Shown: positions 18,471 to 27,118 of the stretch, piece after piece
Position numbering within the stretch: the stretch's first letter is position 1
Layout of the letters: the number at the start of each line of letters is the position of its first letter
DNA from: Nitratireductor pacificus pht-3B
Lineage (GTDB): Bacteria; Pseudomonadota; Alphaproteobacteria; Rhizobiales; Rhizobiaceae
Reading direction: 5' to 3'
Length of the DNA stretch: 64,000 nt
Assembly: GCF_000300335.1 (NCBI RefSeq)
Contig: NZ_AMRM01000007.1
Coordinates: 124,001-188,000, forward strand
Made by a program: the position numbers and the translations under genes
Notes under the pieces: generated by a model
Seen by the model: only the letters and a program-made list of their open reading frames with translations
Database searches by the model: none
What the model was told of the DNA's origin: nothing

Positions 18471-19310
18471 TCCTGATGTCCCTGTTCCTAATGAATGGCG
18501 TTTTCCCGGTCGGCTCTTTGTCTTGAAGCGGTCTTGCGACAGGTCTTGCGCCTGCCTCTCAACCGGCTCTGCCTGGCCGGGGGTCCTTATGATTGTCTGT
18601 TTGATGTGTCCTGGTCGTCGCCATCGACCACGTTCCGGCTCCACTCTCCTTTACAACGATCCGGCCGGCCCAACCGTGTGTCCCACCCAAATGCCTCAAC
18701 CGTCAGTTGTTCCTTGGCGATCGCAACCATGCCAGACGGCACGGTCCAAAGACATGTTGTCACCCACAATTCATCCCCGGCAAGCCGGCCTGTCAGCCTG
18801 CTTTCGAGAGCGCAAAGAACCCCCGCGCGCGGAAACGACCACGTCGCAATCGGTGCCGATTTTGGCTTAAGGCTCTGGGCTCTGAGCGCCCTCTCGATGG
18901 CCAGACCTTAGCGAAATCCTTGTGGAAAGAGCAAGAGCGGGCCTGACCCTTTTTTCTCGAATCTGCTCTTGTGCAACGCTCGGGAATCGTTCTCTCCGCC
19001 GCGCTGCGCGCATAAGCCTTTTGGATTCAAAAGCCTTTTCGAAATGCGCGGGTCGGTTGGCCCCAGCGAAAAAAAATCCTAAAAAAAAGCTTGACATTTA
19101 CACATGTCGGCCAGCCTTGCCGTGACATGAGCAAGCTGTGGATAAACTTCCATAAGCGACTGTTTATAAAAAGAAAACCGCCCTAGGCGCAAAAATCTCC
19201 GGGGCGTTGTGTGACAAAATTTGACGTGTTCTCATGTTGTTGAGCCGGCAAGCACGAAAAGGCCGGCCCCACACGCTATGCGCGCATGGGTTGCCAACCT
19301 GTTGCAGGAC
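18471..19310. other. Long upstream region of dnaA with AT-rich tracts
   Basis: About 840 bases without a supported gene lie between the dnaA start and the rpsT terminator. The right half is rich in A/T runs (near 19070-19100 and 19160-19195) and contains a perfect DnaA box at 19137-19145. Two degenerate ones, each with two mismatches, occur at 18760-18768 (TCACCCACA) and 18921-18929 (TGTGGAAAG). A GACAT/ATGTC dyad is at 19093-19108. This fits an autoregulated dnaA promoter. A replication origin is possible, but in studied Rhizobiales the origin is near hemE. Confidence 0.5.
19137..19145 (-). promoter_or_regulatory. Perfect DnaA box
   Basis: TGTGGATAA reads TTATCCACA on the minus strand, the strict DnaA box consensus, beside an AT-rich stretch upstream of dnaA. 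Confidence 0.7.
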
Positions 19311-19339
19311 AAAGAAAAACCCGGCGCGAGCGCCGGGTT
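19311..19339 (-). terminator. Intrinsic terminator of rpsT
   Basis: On the minus strand AACCCGGCGC and GCGCCGGGTT form a stem followed by TTTTTCTTT, a textbook rho-independent terminator 22 bases after the rpsT stop. Confidence 0.9.
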
Positions 19340-19361
19340 CATCCAGTTCTTTATGGAAGTA

Positions 19362-19628
19362 TCAGGCGCCGAGCGACTTCACGCGCTGCGCGAGGCGAGA
19401 GACCTTGCGGGACGCGGTGTTGCTGTGAAGGACGCCCTTCGTGGCGGCGCGCATCAGCTCGGGCTGAGCCGCCTTGAAAGCGAGTTCGGCCGCAGCCTTG
19501 TCGCCGGAAGCCAGGGCTTCCTCGACCTTGCGCACGAAGTTGCGCACGCGCGAGCGGCGGCTCTTGTTCACCGCGGTGCGGTTGGCAATCTTGCGAACCG
19601 CTTTCTTGGCCGAAGACGTGTTGGCCAT
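19362..19628 (-). CDS. rpsT: 30S ribosomal protein S20
   Basis: 88 residues, the usual length, beginning [20 protein letters not shown] and rich in Lys and Arg, with [16 protein letters not shown] near the end. S20 binds the 5' domain of 16S rRNA. The start is preceded on the minus strand by GAGGATCC. rpsT upstream of dnaA is a typical Rhizobiales arrangement. Confidence 0.98.
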   Translation of the reverse strand: MANTSSAKKAVRKIANRTAVNKSRRSRVRNFVRKVEEALASGDKAAAELAFKAAQPELMRAATKGVLHSNTASRKVSRLAQRVKSLGA

Positions 19629-19827
19629 GGATCCTCACTTATCTCTACGGTCATCGCCCGGTGCGAAAGGCGCGGGCGCAAAACAAAAAGGGGCAGCCGC
19701 AGGGCCACCACAGTCGTGGCGGCTTATAGTGGAGCTTTTCCGGCGCGTCAACGCCCGTGGCTGCGAAAGCGCGCCCGCGATGGCAAATAGCCAGCGTGCA
19801 ATGCCCTGCGGCAGGTTTTTGCCCCGC

Positions 19828-20601
19828 TCAACGGTTCTTGAAGTTGGCCAGGCGCTTCTCCGTGAAGGCGCCCATGCCCTCCTTCTGGTCGTCGAGGGCG
19901 AACATGGCATGGAACACGCGCCGCTCGAAGCGCAGCCCCTCGGCCAGCGTGGTCTCGTAGGAGCGGTTGACAGCTTCCTTCGTCATCATGACGGCGGGAA
20001 GCGAGAAGTCCGCGATCGTACCGGCCGCCTTCAATGCCTCCTCGATCAGCTCTCCCGGCGGCACGACGCGCGAGACGAGGCCGGAGCGCTCCGCCTCCGC
20101 CGCGTCCATCATCCGGCCGGTCAGGCACATGTCCATGGCCTTCGACTTGCCGACGAAACGGGTCAGGCGCTGCGAGCCGCCCATGCCGGGCATGACGCCG
20201 AGCGTGATCTCCGGCTGGCCGAACTTGGCGTTCTCCGCCGCGATGATGAAGTCGCACATCATGGCCAGTTCGCAGCCGCCGCCGAGCGCGTAGCCGGCCA
20301 CGGCCGCGATGATGGGCTTGCGCACCCGCGTCAACCCGCCCCAGCCGGCGAACAGGTCCTCCATATAGGCGTCGATATAGGTCTTCGGCATCATCTCCTT
20401 GATGTCGGCGCCGGCGGCGAATGCCTTTTCGGAGCCTGTCAGGACGATCGCGCCGATCCGCGCGTTCTCGTCGAACGCCTGCATCGCGGCGACGACTTCC
20501 TCGAGCACCTGCGCGTTGAGAGCGTTCAGCGCCTTCGGCCGGTTCAGCGTCACCAGGCCAACCCGGTCGCGCGTTTCCACCAAGATCGTTTCATAGGCCA
20601 T
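19828..20601 (-). CDS. Enoyl-CoA hydratase (crotonase family)
   Basis: 257-residue crotonase. The oxyanion-hole segments are [11 protein letters not shown] (about 61-71) and [14 protein letters not shown] (about 102-115), and the acid/base glutamates sit in GGGCELA and [15 protein letters not shown]. The family hydrates trans-2-enoyl-CoA to 3-hydroxyacyl-CoA in beta-oxidation; this short form resembles the short-chain enzyme. The start at [15 protein letters not shown] has GGAGAGGAC upstream. The frame extends 117 bases further, but that part is not crotonase-like and would overlap mutM. Confidence 0.92.
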   Translation of the reverse strand: MAYETILVETRDRVGLVTLNRPKALNALNAQVLEEVVAAMQAFDENARIGAIVLTGSEKAFAAGADIKEMMPKTYIDAYMEDLFAGWGGLTRVRKPIIAAVAGYALGGGCELAMMCDFIIAAENAKFGQPEITLGVMPGMGGSQRLTRFVGKSKAMDMCLTGRMMDAAEAERSGLVSRVVPPGELIEEALKAAGTIADFSLPAVMMTKEAVNRSYETTLAEGLRFERRVFHAMFALDDQKEGMGAFTEKRLANFKNR

Positions 20602-20630
20602 GCGTATGTCCTCTCCGTGTTCCTTCACGC

Positions 20631-21521
20631 CTAGCGTTGGCAGGCGGGGCAATGAAAAGTCGAACGACCGCTCTGGACGATCCGCTGGACCGTGCCGCCG
20701 CATCCCTCGCGGCGGCATGGATCGTCTTCGCGGTCATAGACGTTGAAGCGGTGCTGGAAGTAGCCCAGCGAGCCGTCGGTCTGCACGTAGTCGCGCAGCG
20801 ACGACCCTCCGGCGGCGATGGCCTCGGCGATCACCGCGCGGATCGCTTCGGCCAGCCTCTGGCTGCGTTCCGATACGCCGGCCTTGCCGGACACGGTGTC
20901 GGCCATGCGGCGCGGCGACAGGCGCGCGCGCCACAGCGCTTCGCAGACATAGATGTTGCCGAGGCCGGCGATCAGCCTCTGGTCCATCAGCGCGGACTTG
21001 AGCGGCGTGCGCCGGCCGCGCAGCAGATCCGCCAGAAGGGCGCCGTCCAGGATGTTACCCGTCGGCTCGACGCCGAGGCCGGCCAGAAGCGGATGGCTGT
21101 CCAGCGGTCCGTCCTCGTGCAGCAGCATGAAACCGAAGCGGCGCGGGTCGTTGTAGACGATGCGCAGCGAACGCCCGCTGGCTCCTGTCAGGTGAAAGAC
21201 CGCGTGATCGTGCTTCTCTGCCTTGGAGCGCTCGTGGTGGAACACGCCGGGCATGGCATCCTCGTCGTCCTGGTCGATGCGGAACGATCCGGACATGCCG
21301 AGATGGCAGAGCACCACATCGGCGGTATCGAGATGGATCAGCAGATACTTGGCGCGGCGCCCGAGCGCCACGATCTGCCGTCCGGCGAGGTGGCCTGCGA
21401 AATCGTCCGGGAAGGGAAAGCGCAGATTGGGCCGGCGCAGCTCCACCATCCGGATCCGGGCGCCTTCCATCGCGGGCTGCAGCCCGCGGCGAACGGTTTC
21501 GACCTCGGGCAGTTCAGGCAT
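20631..21521 (-). CDS. mutM: Formamidopyrimidine-DNA glycosylase
   Basis: 296-residue base excision repair enzyme that removes 8-oxoguanine and formamidopyrimidines and cleaves the abasic strand. It must begin [14 protein letters not shown], because after Met removal Pro1 is the catalytic nucleophile with Glu2. That fixes the start at 21521, three codons inside the longest frame. The C-terminal zinc finger (CRREGCGG with HCPACQR, four cysteines) is intact. It overlaps the end of deoB by 8 bases, so the two are probably translated together. Confidence 0.97.
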   Translation of the reverse strand: MPELPEVETVRRGLQPAMEGARIRMVELRRPNLRFPFPDDFAGHLAGRQIVALGRRAKYLLIHLDTADVVLCHLGMSGSFRIDQDDEDAMPGVFHHERSKAEKHDHAVFHLTGASGRSLRIVYNDPRRFGFMLLHEDGPLDSHPLLAGLGVEPTGNILDGALLADLLRGRRTPLKSALMDQRLIAGLGNIYVCEALWRARLSPRRMADTVSGKAGVSERSQRLAEAIRAVIAEAIAAGGSSLRDYVQTDGSLGYFQHRFNVYDREDDPCRREGCGGTVQRIVQSGRSTFHCPACQR

Positions 21522-22746
21522 CGTTGGCAAGCTCGCTCAGGAAGGACGTGCCGTGCCGGCCGGCCGGCAGGTCGAGATGCTCCGCAATGGTTTCGCCGAT
21601 ATCGGCGAAGGTGGCGCGCACACCGACCGAGGTGGCGTTGATATCGGGGGAGGCGCCGATGACCGGCACGCGCTCGCGCGTATGGTCGGTGCCGCTCCAG
21701 GTCGGGTCGCACCCATGGTCGGCGGTCAGGATCAGCATGTCGCCCTCGCGCATCAGCGCCAGCGCATGGGGCAGGCGGCGATCGAACGCCTCGAGTGCCG
21801 CCGCATAGCCCGGCACGTCCCGCCGGTGGCCGTAGAGCGTGTCGAAATCGACGAAATTGGCGAAGACGAGATCGCCGTCCCGCGCATCCTCCATAGCCTT
21901 CAGCGACGCCTCGAACAGCGCCATGTTGCCGGCGGCCTTGCGCACCTCGCTGACGCCCTGATGAGCGAAGATGTCGCCGATCTTGCCGATGCCGATCACG
22001 CGCCCGCCGGCCGCTTCGACCCGGTCGAGAAGGGTCGGCTCGGGAGGGGGAACCGCATAGTCGCGCCGGTTGGCCGTCCGCTCGAACTCCTGCTCGTTCT
22101 CGCCGATAAACGGCCTTGCGATGACACGTCCAATGTTGAGCGGATCGACCAGTTCCCGAACGATCTCGCACAGCGCGTAAAGCCGTTCGAGGCCGAAATG
22201 CCGCTCATGCGCCGCGACCTGGAAGACGGAATCGGCCGAGGTGTAGCAGATCGGCTTGCCGCTGCGGATGTGCTCCGCGCCCAGCCGGGCGATGATTTCC
22301 GTTCCCGAGGCGTGGCAGTTGCCGAGAATTCCCGGCAGCTCCGCCTTCTCGATGATCGCCTGCGTCAGGGCGAGGGGAAATGTCGGCTCGCTCTCGGGGA
22401 AATAGTTCCAGGCGAAGGGCACGGGCACGCCGGCGATCTCCCAGTGGCCGGAGGGCGTGTCCTTGCCGAGCGACCTCTCGCTCGCCGCGCCGTAGAAGCC
22501 GGTGGTGGAGCCGAGTGACGCGGCATTCCGCCCGGCGGAAAGAGCCGCCGCGTGGGCGAGGCCGAGGGACTTCATGTTGGGAAGCTTCAGCGGGCCGCGG
22601 CGCAGACCCTCCCGATCACCCCGGCCCTCGGCGCAGGCTGCCTCGATGTTGCCGAACGTATCGGCCCCGGCATTGCCGAAAGCCACGGCGTCCGGCGCAT
22701 GGCCGATGCCGAAGGAATCGAGAACGAAGAGGAAAGCGCGCGCCAT
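21514..22746 (-). CDS. deoB: Phosphopentomutase
   Basis: 410-residue alkaline-phosphatase-superfamily enzyme that interconverts ribose 1-phosphate and 5-phosphate (and the deoxy forms) in nucleoside salvage, using two Mn2+ ions. Visible motifs are [16 protein letters not shown] at the N-terminus, [14 protein letters not shown] (the phosphorylated Thr loop), [13 protein letters not shown] and [19 protein letters not shown] with the late metal ligands. [11 protein letters not shown] at 22746 is the family start although no clear ribosome site precedes it. It overlaps mutM. Confidence 0.96.
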   Translation of the reverse strand: MARAFLFVLDSFGIGHAPDAVAFGNAGADTFGNIEAACAEGRGDREGLRRGPLKLPNMKSLGLAHAAALSAGRNAASLGSTTGFYGAASERSLGKDTPSGHWEIAGVPVPFAWNYFPESEPTFPLALTQAIIEKAELPGILGNCHASGTEIIARLGAEHIRSGKPICYTSADSVFQVAAHERHFGLERLYALCEIVRELVDPLNIGRVIARPFIGENEQEFERTANRRDYAVPPPEPTLLDRVEAAGGRVIGIGKIGDIFAHQGVSEVRKAAGNMALFEASLKAMEDARDGDLVFANFVDFDTLYGHRRDVPGYAAALEAFDRRLPHALALMREGDMLILTADHGCDPTWSGTDHTRERVPVIGASPDINATSVGVRATFADIGETIAEHLDLPAGRHGTSFLSELANDA

Positions 22747-22878
22747 TGGGAACAACACCATTGCTGCCGATGTTCCAGACATAAGAGCGCAGCACCGGCT
22801 TGGCAATCAGCCAGGACCGGCGCTGCGATGCAAGGGGGCTTTGCACGGCGGATTTCACCGCGCAAAGCCGGGGACCCG

Positions 22879-23532
22879 TCAACAGTCGGGGCAGGGAATG
22901 GTGCGGCTCATGCGTGGACGCAGGTAATAGCGCTCGCTCATCTCCATATTGTCGAGGCCGACCATCGCGGTCAGGCCGAGGGTCTTCTTGCCGCTCTCCG
23001 ACCAGGTGATGATCGGCTTGTAGCCGAGATCCGCGGTCGCCCAGATGTAGAAACTTCCCCGGGTCTTGAGCTTTTCGGGCACCTCTGCGGAACTGCCCGG
23101 TTTCAGGGCTTCGCTGGTTTTGCCGTCCTGCAGCTTTCGCGACCAGACCACTCTCACCTGTGGTGTGGGCTCGTCGGTGATCTCGACAGCCGTGACGATG
23201 ATCTTCGGCGGCGACCGCTTGTAAGGGGTCAGAAGCGCTCCGCCGATCTTCATGATCGCATCGACCTCACCCGGCGTGATCGAAGGCTGCTGGGCGATCA
23301 GGTCGCCCACCGTGCTGGCCACGCGGCTGACCTTCTTGTTGGTGTCGATGGCCTGGGCGAACTCCAGCGTCAGGAAGTAAAGTCCGAACAGGAGAGGTGC
23401 GACGAAGATGAACTCCAGTGCGGCTACGCCGCGCCGGTCGGACGCGAAGCGGCGCATCTTCGTGAGAAAGCCGTGCCGGCGATCGTGCTGCGGCTTCGCG
23501 GCCATAGCGTGTAAGATCGGATTGTTGCACAT
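22879..23532 (-). CDS. TadE-like pseudopilin
   Basis: About 217 residues. After a short basic leader comes RRGVAALEFIFVAPLLFGLYFL (split at the Gly), a type IV prepilin-like site: cleavage after Gly, Glu at position 5 of the mature form, then one hydrophobic helix and a periplasmic C-terminal domain with a late CPDC pair. This is the TadE/TadG pattern of minor pseudopilins that help assemble or anchor Flp pili. The start is uncertain (23532, 23505 or 23457). It is paired with another TadE-like gene and faces away from the main tad operon. Confidence 0.75.
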   Translation of the reverse strand: MCNNPILHAMAAKPQHDRRHGFLTKMRRFASDRRGVAALEFIFVAPLLFGLYFLTLEFAQAIDTNKKVSRVASTVGDLIAQQPSITPGEVDAIMKIGGALLTPYKRSPPKIIVTAVEITDEPTPQVRVVWSRKLQDGKTSEALKPGSSAEVPEKLKTRGSFYIWATADLGYKPIITWSESGKKTLGLTAMVGLDNMEMSERYYLRPRMSRTIPCPDC

Positions 23533-23663
23533 TGGTTCGTTCCCTGATCTTCGTTGGTCGCCTGATCGCCGTGCGTCCATCCGGACTGGCAAAGGACGAT
23601 CTGAATTACTGGTGGGACGTCGCAGCAGCCGGAAACCGGCTTCCGCTGTCCGCTCCTATGCTC

Positions 23664-24218
23664 CTAGAACGGTTCGTTTTGCCAAGTCGCAGAGGAGAAC
23701 AGCATCAGCTTGCCGTCGGGCAGCGTCTCCGCCAGAAGGTTGGTGATCACCGGCCAGCGGTAGTAAACCCGCAGCATGTTCTTGGAGAGTGCCGGGCCGA
23801 GATCGACCTTGGTCTTGATGCTGCCGTCGGGATTGAAACTGACCGTGGCCTTTGCCGCGTCCTCGAAGGTGTCGAACTGTCTGAGGTCGACCGACAGTCC
23901 GGGGCAGGTGCTGGAGACCAGGATCGTCATCCGCTGGCACACCATCTGGCGCAGCTTTGTTTCGTTGAACGTCGGCCCAGCCTGCTCCCTGCCGGTGCGG
24001 AACTGGCGCGCCACGTCGTCGGTTGCGTTGGCGACCAGCTGCTGTGCCGCAAACGCGATGCACGCCTCCAGGATCGCGAAGATCAGGATGAGGAAGGGCA
24101 GAGCCAGAAGGGCAAACTCGACAGCCGTCGCGCCTTCCCGATTCTTGACGAACCGCTGCAGCAGCCGTCGCTTCATGGTGGGCCGGCCGCCCGAGTGCGT
24201 CTTGCCTGTATCTTTCAT
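23664..24218 (-). CDS. TadE-like pseudopilin
   Basis: 184 residues with a basic leader (MKRRLLQRFVKNREG), prepilin site G^ATAVEFALL, a single hydrophobic helix (ALPFLILIFAILEACIAFAA) and a soluble C-terminal part containing two cysteines (MVCQRMTILVSSTCPG). This matches TadE. ATG 24218 is chosen over an in-frame TTG two codons upstream because GGGGG lies at suitable spacing. It precedes the other TadE-like gene by 131 bases on the same strand. The prepilin peptidase CpaA at 25490 would process both. Confidence 0.8.
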   Translation of the reverse strand: MKDTGKTHSGGRPTMKRRLLQRFVKNREGATAVEFALLALPFLILIFAILEACIAFAAQQLVANATDDVARQFRTGREQAGPTFNETKLRQMVCQRMTILVSSTCPGLSVDLRQFDTFEDAAKATVSFNPDGSIKTKVDLGPALSKNMLRVYYRWPVITNLLAETLPDGKLMLFSSATWQNEPF

Positions 24219-24385
24219 GTCCAAGCCCCCGAGGCAAAGATGATTGGCGTGATCCTAGCGCGTTCCGGTTGCATTCCGGTTTTGCTGATCACTCAAAACA
24301 TCGATGGGGGCTTAACGATCTGCTAACCAACCGGAGGGCGAGGAGCGCCCTTTCCAGGTCGTCCGCCTCTCCGCATACCGAAGGC

Positions 24386-24823
24386 TTATTGACCTGCGCC
24401 GATCTCGACCTCGGAGGTGCGCTCCGCGTCGGTCTTGTAGGCGCTTTCGCAATAGGGGGTGCAGGACAGCGTCTGGATCTTCGCGCGGCGATAGATGCGG
24501 ACCGACTGGACCGCCTGCCGGCTGACGACCACCTGCTCGTCGACGATCGGCTGGCCGTCGATGTCGAGCACCACGAGATTGGTGACGCCGAAGCCCTTGC
24601 CGGTCAGAACGATGGTGTTCGCATCCTGCACGGCGGCGTCGGCGATCTCGGGATTGCCGATGACGATCGTGTCCGCGGCGCGCGCCAGCTTGACGATCTT
24701 TGCCTGGTTCATCACCACGCTGATGCCGGTTTCCGCCTTCGCGATTCCCGTGGCAGCGAGCATGCCGGCTGCGAGCACCGCGCCTAGAAGCACATGTCTG
24801 GTCTGAAAGAATGCGGCACGCAT
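24386..24823 (-). CDS. Secreted pilus assembly protein, CpaC N-domain-like
   Basis: 145 residues with a Sec signal peptide (HVLLGAVLAAGMLAATGIAKA). The region IVKLARAADTIVIGNPEIAD through IVLTGKGFGVTNLVVLDIDG matches the N-terminal domain of the secretin CpaC encoded nearby (compare SLVIDLPGDAYDILVANPSV and IYLFGKQVGETNIFVFGANG there). It is therefore a stand-alone copy of the secretin N-domain without the secretin part. Two cysteines (CTPYC) lie near the C-terminus. It diverges from flp; its role in pilus assembly is inferred from homology and position. Confidence 0.78.
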   Translation of the reverse strand: MRAAFFQTRHVLLGAVLAAGMLAATGIAKAETGISVVMNQAKIVKLARAADTIVIGNPEIADAAVQDANTIVLTGKGFGVTNLVVLDIDGQPIVDEQVVVSRQAVQSVRIYRRAKIQTLSCTPYCESAYKTDAERTSEVEIGAGQ

Positions 24824-24869
24824 CGCCCGGCTCCCCAATTCAAGCTGAAGAGACTATGAAGCCGAATGG

Positions 24870-24884
24870 TGAACCAAGCGTTAA
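24870..24884. promoter_or_regulatory. CtrA-like box upstream of CpaC-N-domain gene and flp
   Basis: TGAA-N7-TTAA differs from the CtrA consensus TTAA-N7-TTAA by one base. It lies 47 bases upstream of the minus-strand gene, in the gap shared with flp. Confidence 0.4.
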
Positions 24885-25161
24885 GTGCCGGCAGCCTGTG
24901 GTGGCGGGCCGGAGTCTGAAAACGCGCCGCCGTTGAGCGCCTGACATTATATATATACGCGGGATCGATGGACCTCCGAACCCGCCTCCGCCTTAGTTGC
25001 CGATTAACCAACCCGCCGTCTTCCACACGGAAAGGTTTTGGTAATGGTGTTTCTTAAGCCGGCCGAAAGAGCTTCCCCGTATGGTCAGGCCATCCGATCA
25101 ACACACCAAGAAACGTTGACGGTCCTGCTGTTAAACAAAACGCGGAAGAGGAGTACTTCTC
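24885..25161. other. Leader region of flp
   Basis: The rest of the 338-base gap between the divergent genes has an AT island (TATATATATA near 24949-24958) and ends in AGAGGAG, the flp ribosome site. No small ORF is supported. The flp promoter must lie here, but I cannot fix its elements. Confidence 0.4.
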
Positions 25162-25347
25162 ATGGCTAATCTGTTTGCACGTTTTATGAAAGACGAGTCC
25201 GGCGCCACCGCCATCGAATACGCGCTGCTGGCCGCGCTGATCGCGCTCGGCATCATCGCCGGCGCCCGCACGCTCGGCACGAGCATCAACGCTGCCTTCA
25301 CCGGCGCGGGCGGTACGCTTGACGGTGCGCTCCCGGGCGGTGGCTGA
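25162..25347 (+). CDS. flp: Flp/Fap-type pilin
   Basis: 61-residue major pilin precursor. The 14-residue leader MANLFARFMKDESG is followed by ATAIEYALLAALIALGIIAGA: cleavage after Gly14, Glu at mature position 5, the neighbouring Tyr typical of Flp pilins, and the hydrophobic assembly helix. The short glycine-rich tail is usual. An excellent ribosome site (AGAGGAG) and its own strong terminator suggest high expression from a monocistronic message. The product is secreted by the Tad machinery and forms adhesive bundled pili. Confidence 0.96.
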   Translation: MANLFARFMKDESGATAIEYALLAALIALGIIAGARTLGTSINAAFTGAGGTLDGALPGGG

Positions 25348-25378
25348 TATCCGAGCCTAGTCTAGTCAGTAGTGCAGG

Positions 25379-25414
25379 CGGCCGCTTCAGGATTGAAGCG
25401 GCCGTTTGCTTTTG
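25379..25414 (+). terminator. Intrinsic terminator of flp
   Basis: CGGCCGCTTCA (25379-25389), loop GGAT, TGAAGCGGCCG (25394-25404), then TTTGCTTTT: an 11-bp perfect stem with a T-rich tail. Confidence 0.88.
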
Positions 25415-25489
25415 CGGTGCGGGCAACCGCTTCACCAAGCATTAAGGCGGGCTGCCTTATTGTTGCGGCGTCAAGCGCGGACGGTCATC

Positions 25490-26011
25490 ATGTTGGAAGC
25501 AATCATCTTTGTCGTATTCCCCTTCTGCATGGCCTTCGCGGCCGTGTCGGACATGTTGTCCATGACGATCGCCAACCGCGTTTCCGTCATTCTCCTCCTG
25601 ACCTTCGCCCTCATCGCGCCTTTGACCGGCATGAGCTGGGCGGCCTACGGCATGCACTTCGCCGCCGGCGCCCTGGTCCTCTCGGTCACATTCGCGCTCT
25701 TCGCGCTGGGGGGAATGGGCGGCGGCGACGCCAAGCTGCTCAGCGCGACGGCGGTCTGGTTCGGCTTCGGATTTGGCCTCCTCCAGTATCTGGTGGTCGC
25801 ATCCATGATCGGCGGTGTCCTGACCATGGCGATCCTTTACTATCGTGGCTCGCCTCTGGCGCTCATGACCGGCAACAACACGTTCCTGCGGCATTTCGCG
25901 AATGCCAAGACGGGCGTGCCCTACGGCATCGCGCTTGGCCTCTCGGGCCTGATCACCTTTCCGGAAGCCCCGCTCATTCAGTGGGCGCTGGAGCGGCTCG
26001 CCGTTCTCTGA
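25490..26011 (+). CDS. cpaA: Prepilin peptidase CpaA/TadV
   Basis: 173-residue polytopic membrane aspartyl protease that cleaves the leaders of Flp and the TadE-like pseudopilins. The two catalytic aspartates are Asp21 (AAVSDMLSMTIAN) and Asp80 in the G-x-G-D motif (GGMGGGDAKLL). Length fits the small TadV type, which lacks the methyltransferase domain of classical PilD. The start at MLEAIIFVVFPF is chosen from the family. It lies between flp and cpaB, each gap carrying its own signals, so it may be separately expressed. Confidence 0.93.
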   Translation: MLEAIIFVVFPFCMAFAAVSDMLSMTIANRVSVILLLTFALIAPLTGMSWAAYGMHFAAGALVLSVTFALFALGGMGGGDAKLLSATAVWFGFGFGLLQYLVVASMIGGVLTMAILYYRGSPLALMTGNNTFLRHFANAKTGVPYGIALGLSGLITFPEAPLIQWALERLAVL

Positions 26012-26228
26012 GCGCATCTGCCGGCGCGTCTCCACGTCGTTCCGGCCCGACATGTCTGCTCTTTGCTCCGGCATCCTTCCGATTCAAGCGCGCCATCTCC
26101 GGGCCTTGGGCCGAAGCTGCATGCGCGGCCGCCGCAATCCCACGCTGGCCGGGATGTTTCCATCCCTGCGGGAATGCTGCCGTCCATGATCGTTAAACTT
26201 TAAATTAATCACGATCGTAAGGTTATCG

Positions 26229-26243
26229 TTAACCCTAATTTGA
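26229..26243. promoter_or_regulatory. CtrA-like box upstream of cpaB operon
   Basis: TTAA-N7-TTGA, one mismatch to TTAA-N7-TTAA, about 60 bases before the cpaB start. It lies inside CGTTAACCCTAA, a 12-base string also present upstream of the tadD-like gene (35373-35384). Confidence 0.45.
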
Positions 26244-26302
26244 CGATTGCCGCCCCATTCTCCGGGTCACGTTAGGGAACTATGGGTGCGAGGGGCGTCG
26301 TT

Positions 26303-27118
26303 ATGAACAAATCCCGGATCGTCATTCTAGGCGTCGCCGTCATGGCGGCCCTTGGCGCCGGCTACGTCGCCAAGAACCTGACGGCGCCGGCACCGCAGCA
26401 GCCGATCGCCGACGCCGGCCCGCAGCAGCCGGCGGTCGAGCTGGTCGACGTGCTCATGCTGAGTCAGGACGTCCCGATGGGGACCGAGCTCGCCAGCGCA
26501 TTGAGCTGGGAGGCCTGGCCCGCCGACAACATCAATGCGAGTTTCATCACGCGCGACCAGAGCCCGCAGGCGCTGGACGAACTGCGCAACTCGATCGCCC
26601 GCGTGGCGCTCTACTCCGGCGAGCCGCTGCGGCGTTCCAAGCTGATCGGCGAGGGGATGAGCTTCATGTCTGCGATCTTGCCGACCGGCAAGCGCGCCGT
26701 TGCCACGCAGATCGCGGCGGACACCTCCGCCGGCGGCTTCATCCTGCCGAACGATTTCGTCGACGTCATTATGACGCGCCGCGCGCAGGAGGCCGCGACG
26801 ACCGGCGGCTTCATCACGGAGACGATCCTGAAGAACATCAAGGTGCTGGCCATCGACCAGACCATCCAGGAGGACGAGGAGGGTCGCCGGGTCAAGGTCG
26901 GCGAGACCGCCACCCTGGAGCTCTCGCCCGAGCAGGCGGAGATCATCACGGTCGCGCAGCAGATGGCGGACCGCCTGACACTTTCGCTGCGCGCCATCAC
27001 CGACACGAATGTGCCGCCCGAGGACGACGGTGCCTACCTCGTCTCCGGCGCGGGACGGGGCAACAGCGTGCGTCTGATCAAATCGGGCGAGGTCACCGAA
27101 GTGGGGACGCGGAAATGA
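26303..27118 (+). CDS. cpaB: Flp pilus assembly protein CpaB
   Basis: 271 residues: an N-terminal membrane anchor or uncleaved signal (RIVILGVAVMAALGAGYVA), then a SAF domain region (VDVLMLSQDVPMGTEL to LYSGEPLRRSKLI) and the RcpC/CpaB domain ending in VRLIKSGEVTEVGTRK. CpaB/RcpC is a periplasmic component associated with the secretin. ATG 26303 is preferred over 26282 because GAGGGG precedes it. Its stop overlaps the cpaC start by 4 bases (ATGA), the first of the tight couplings in the operon. Confidence 0.94.
   Translation: MNKSRIVILGVAVMAALGAGYVAKNLTAPAPQQPIADAGPQQPAVELVDVLMLSQDVPMGTELASALSWEAWPADNINASFITRDQSPQALDELRNSIARVALYSGEPLRRSKLIGEGMSFMSAILPTGKRAVATQIAADTSAGGFILPNDFVDVIMTRRAQEAATTGGFITETILKNIKVLAIDQTIQEDEEGRRVKVGETATLELSPEQAEIITVAQQMADRLTLSLRAITDTNVPPEDDGAYLVSGAGRGNSVRLIKSGEVTEVGTRK

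Noticed and set aside
18471-19310. Chromosomal replication origin
   Set aside because: Only one perfect DnaA box is present, and characterised origins in this order lie near hemE; not enough to call oriC.
26194-26215. Second CtrA box in the cpaB promoter (TTAA repeats)
   Set aside because: The TTAA half-sites are separated by 8 bases rather than 7.
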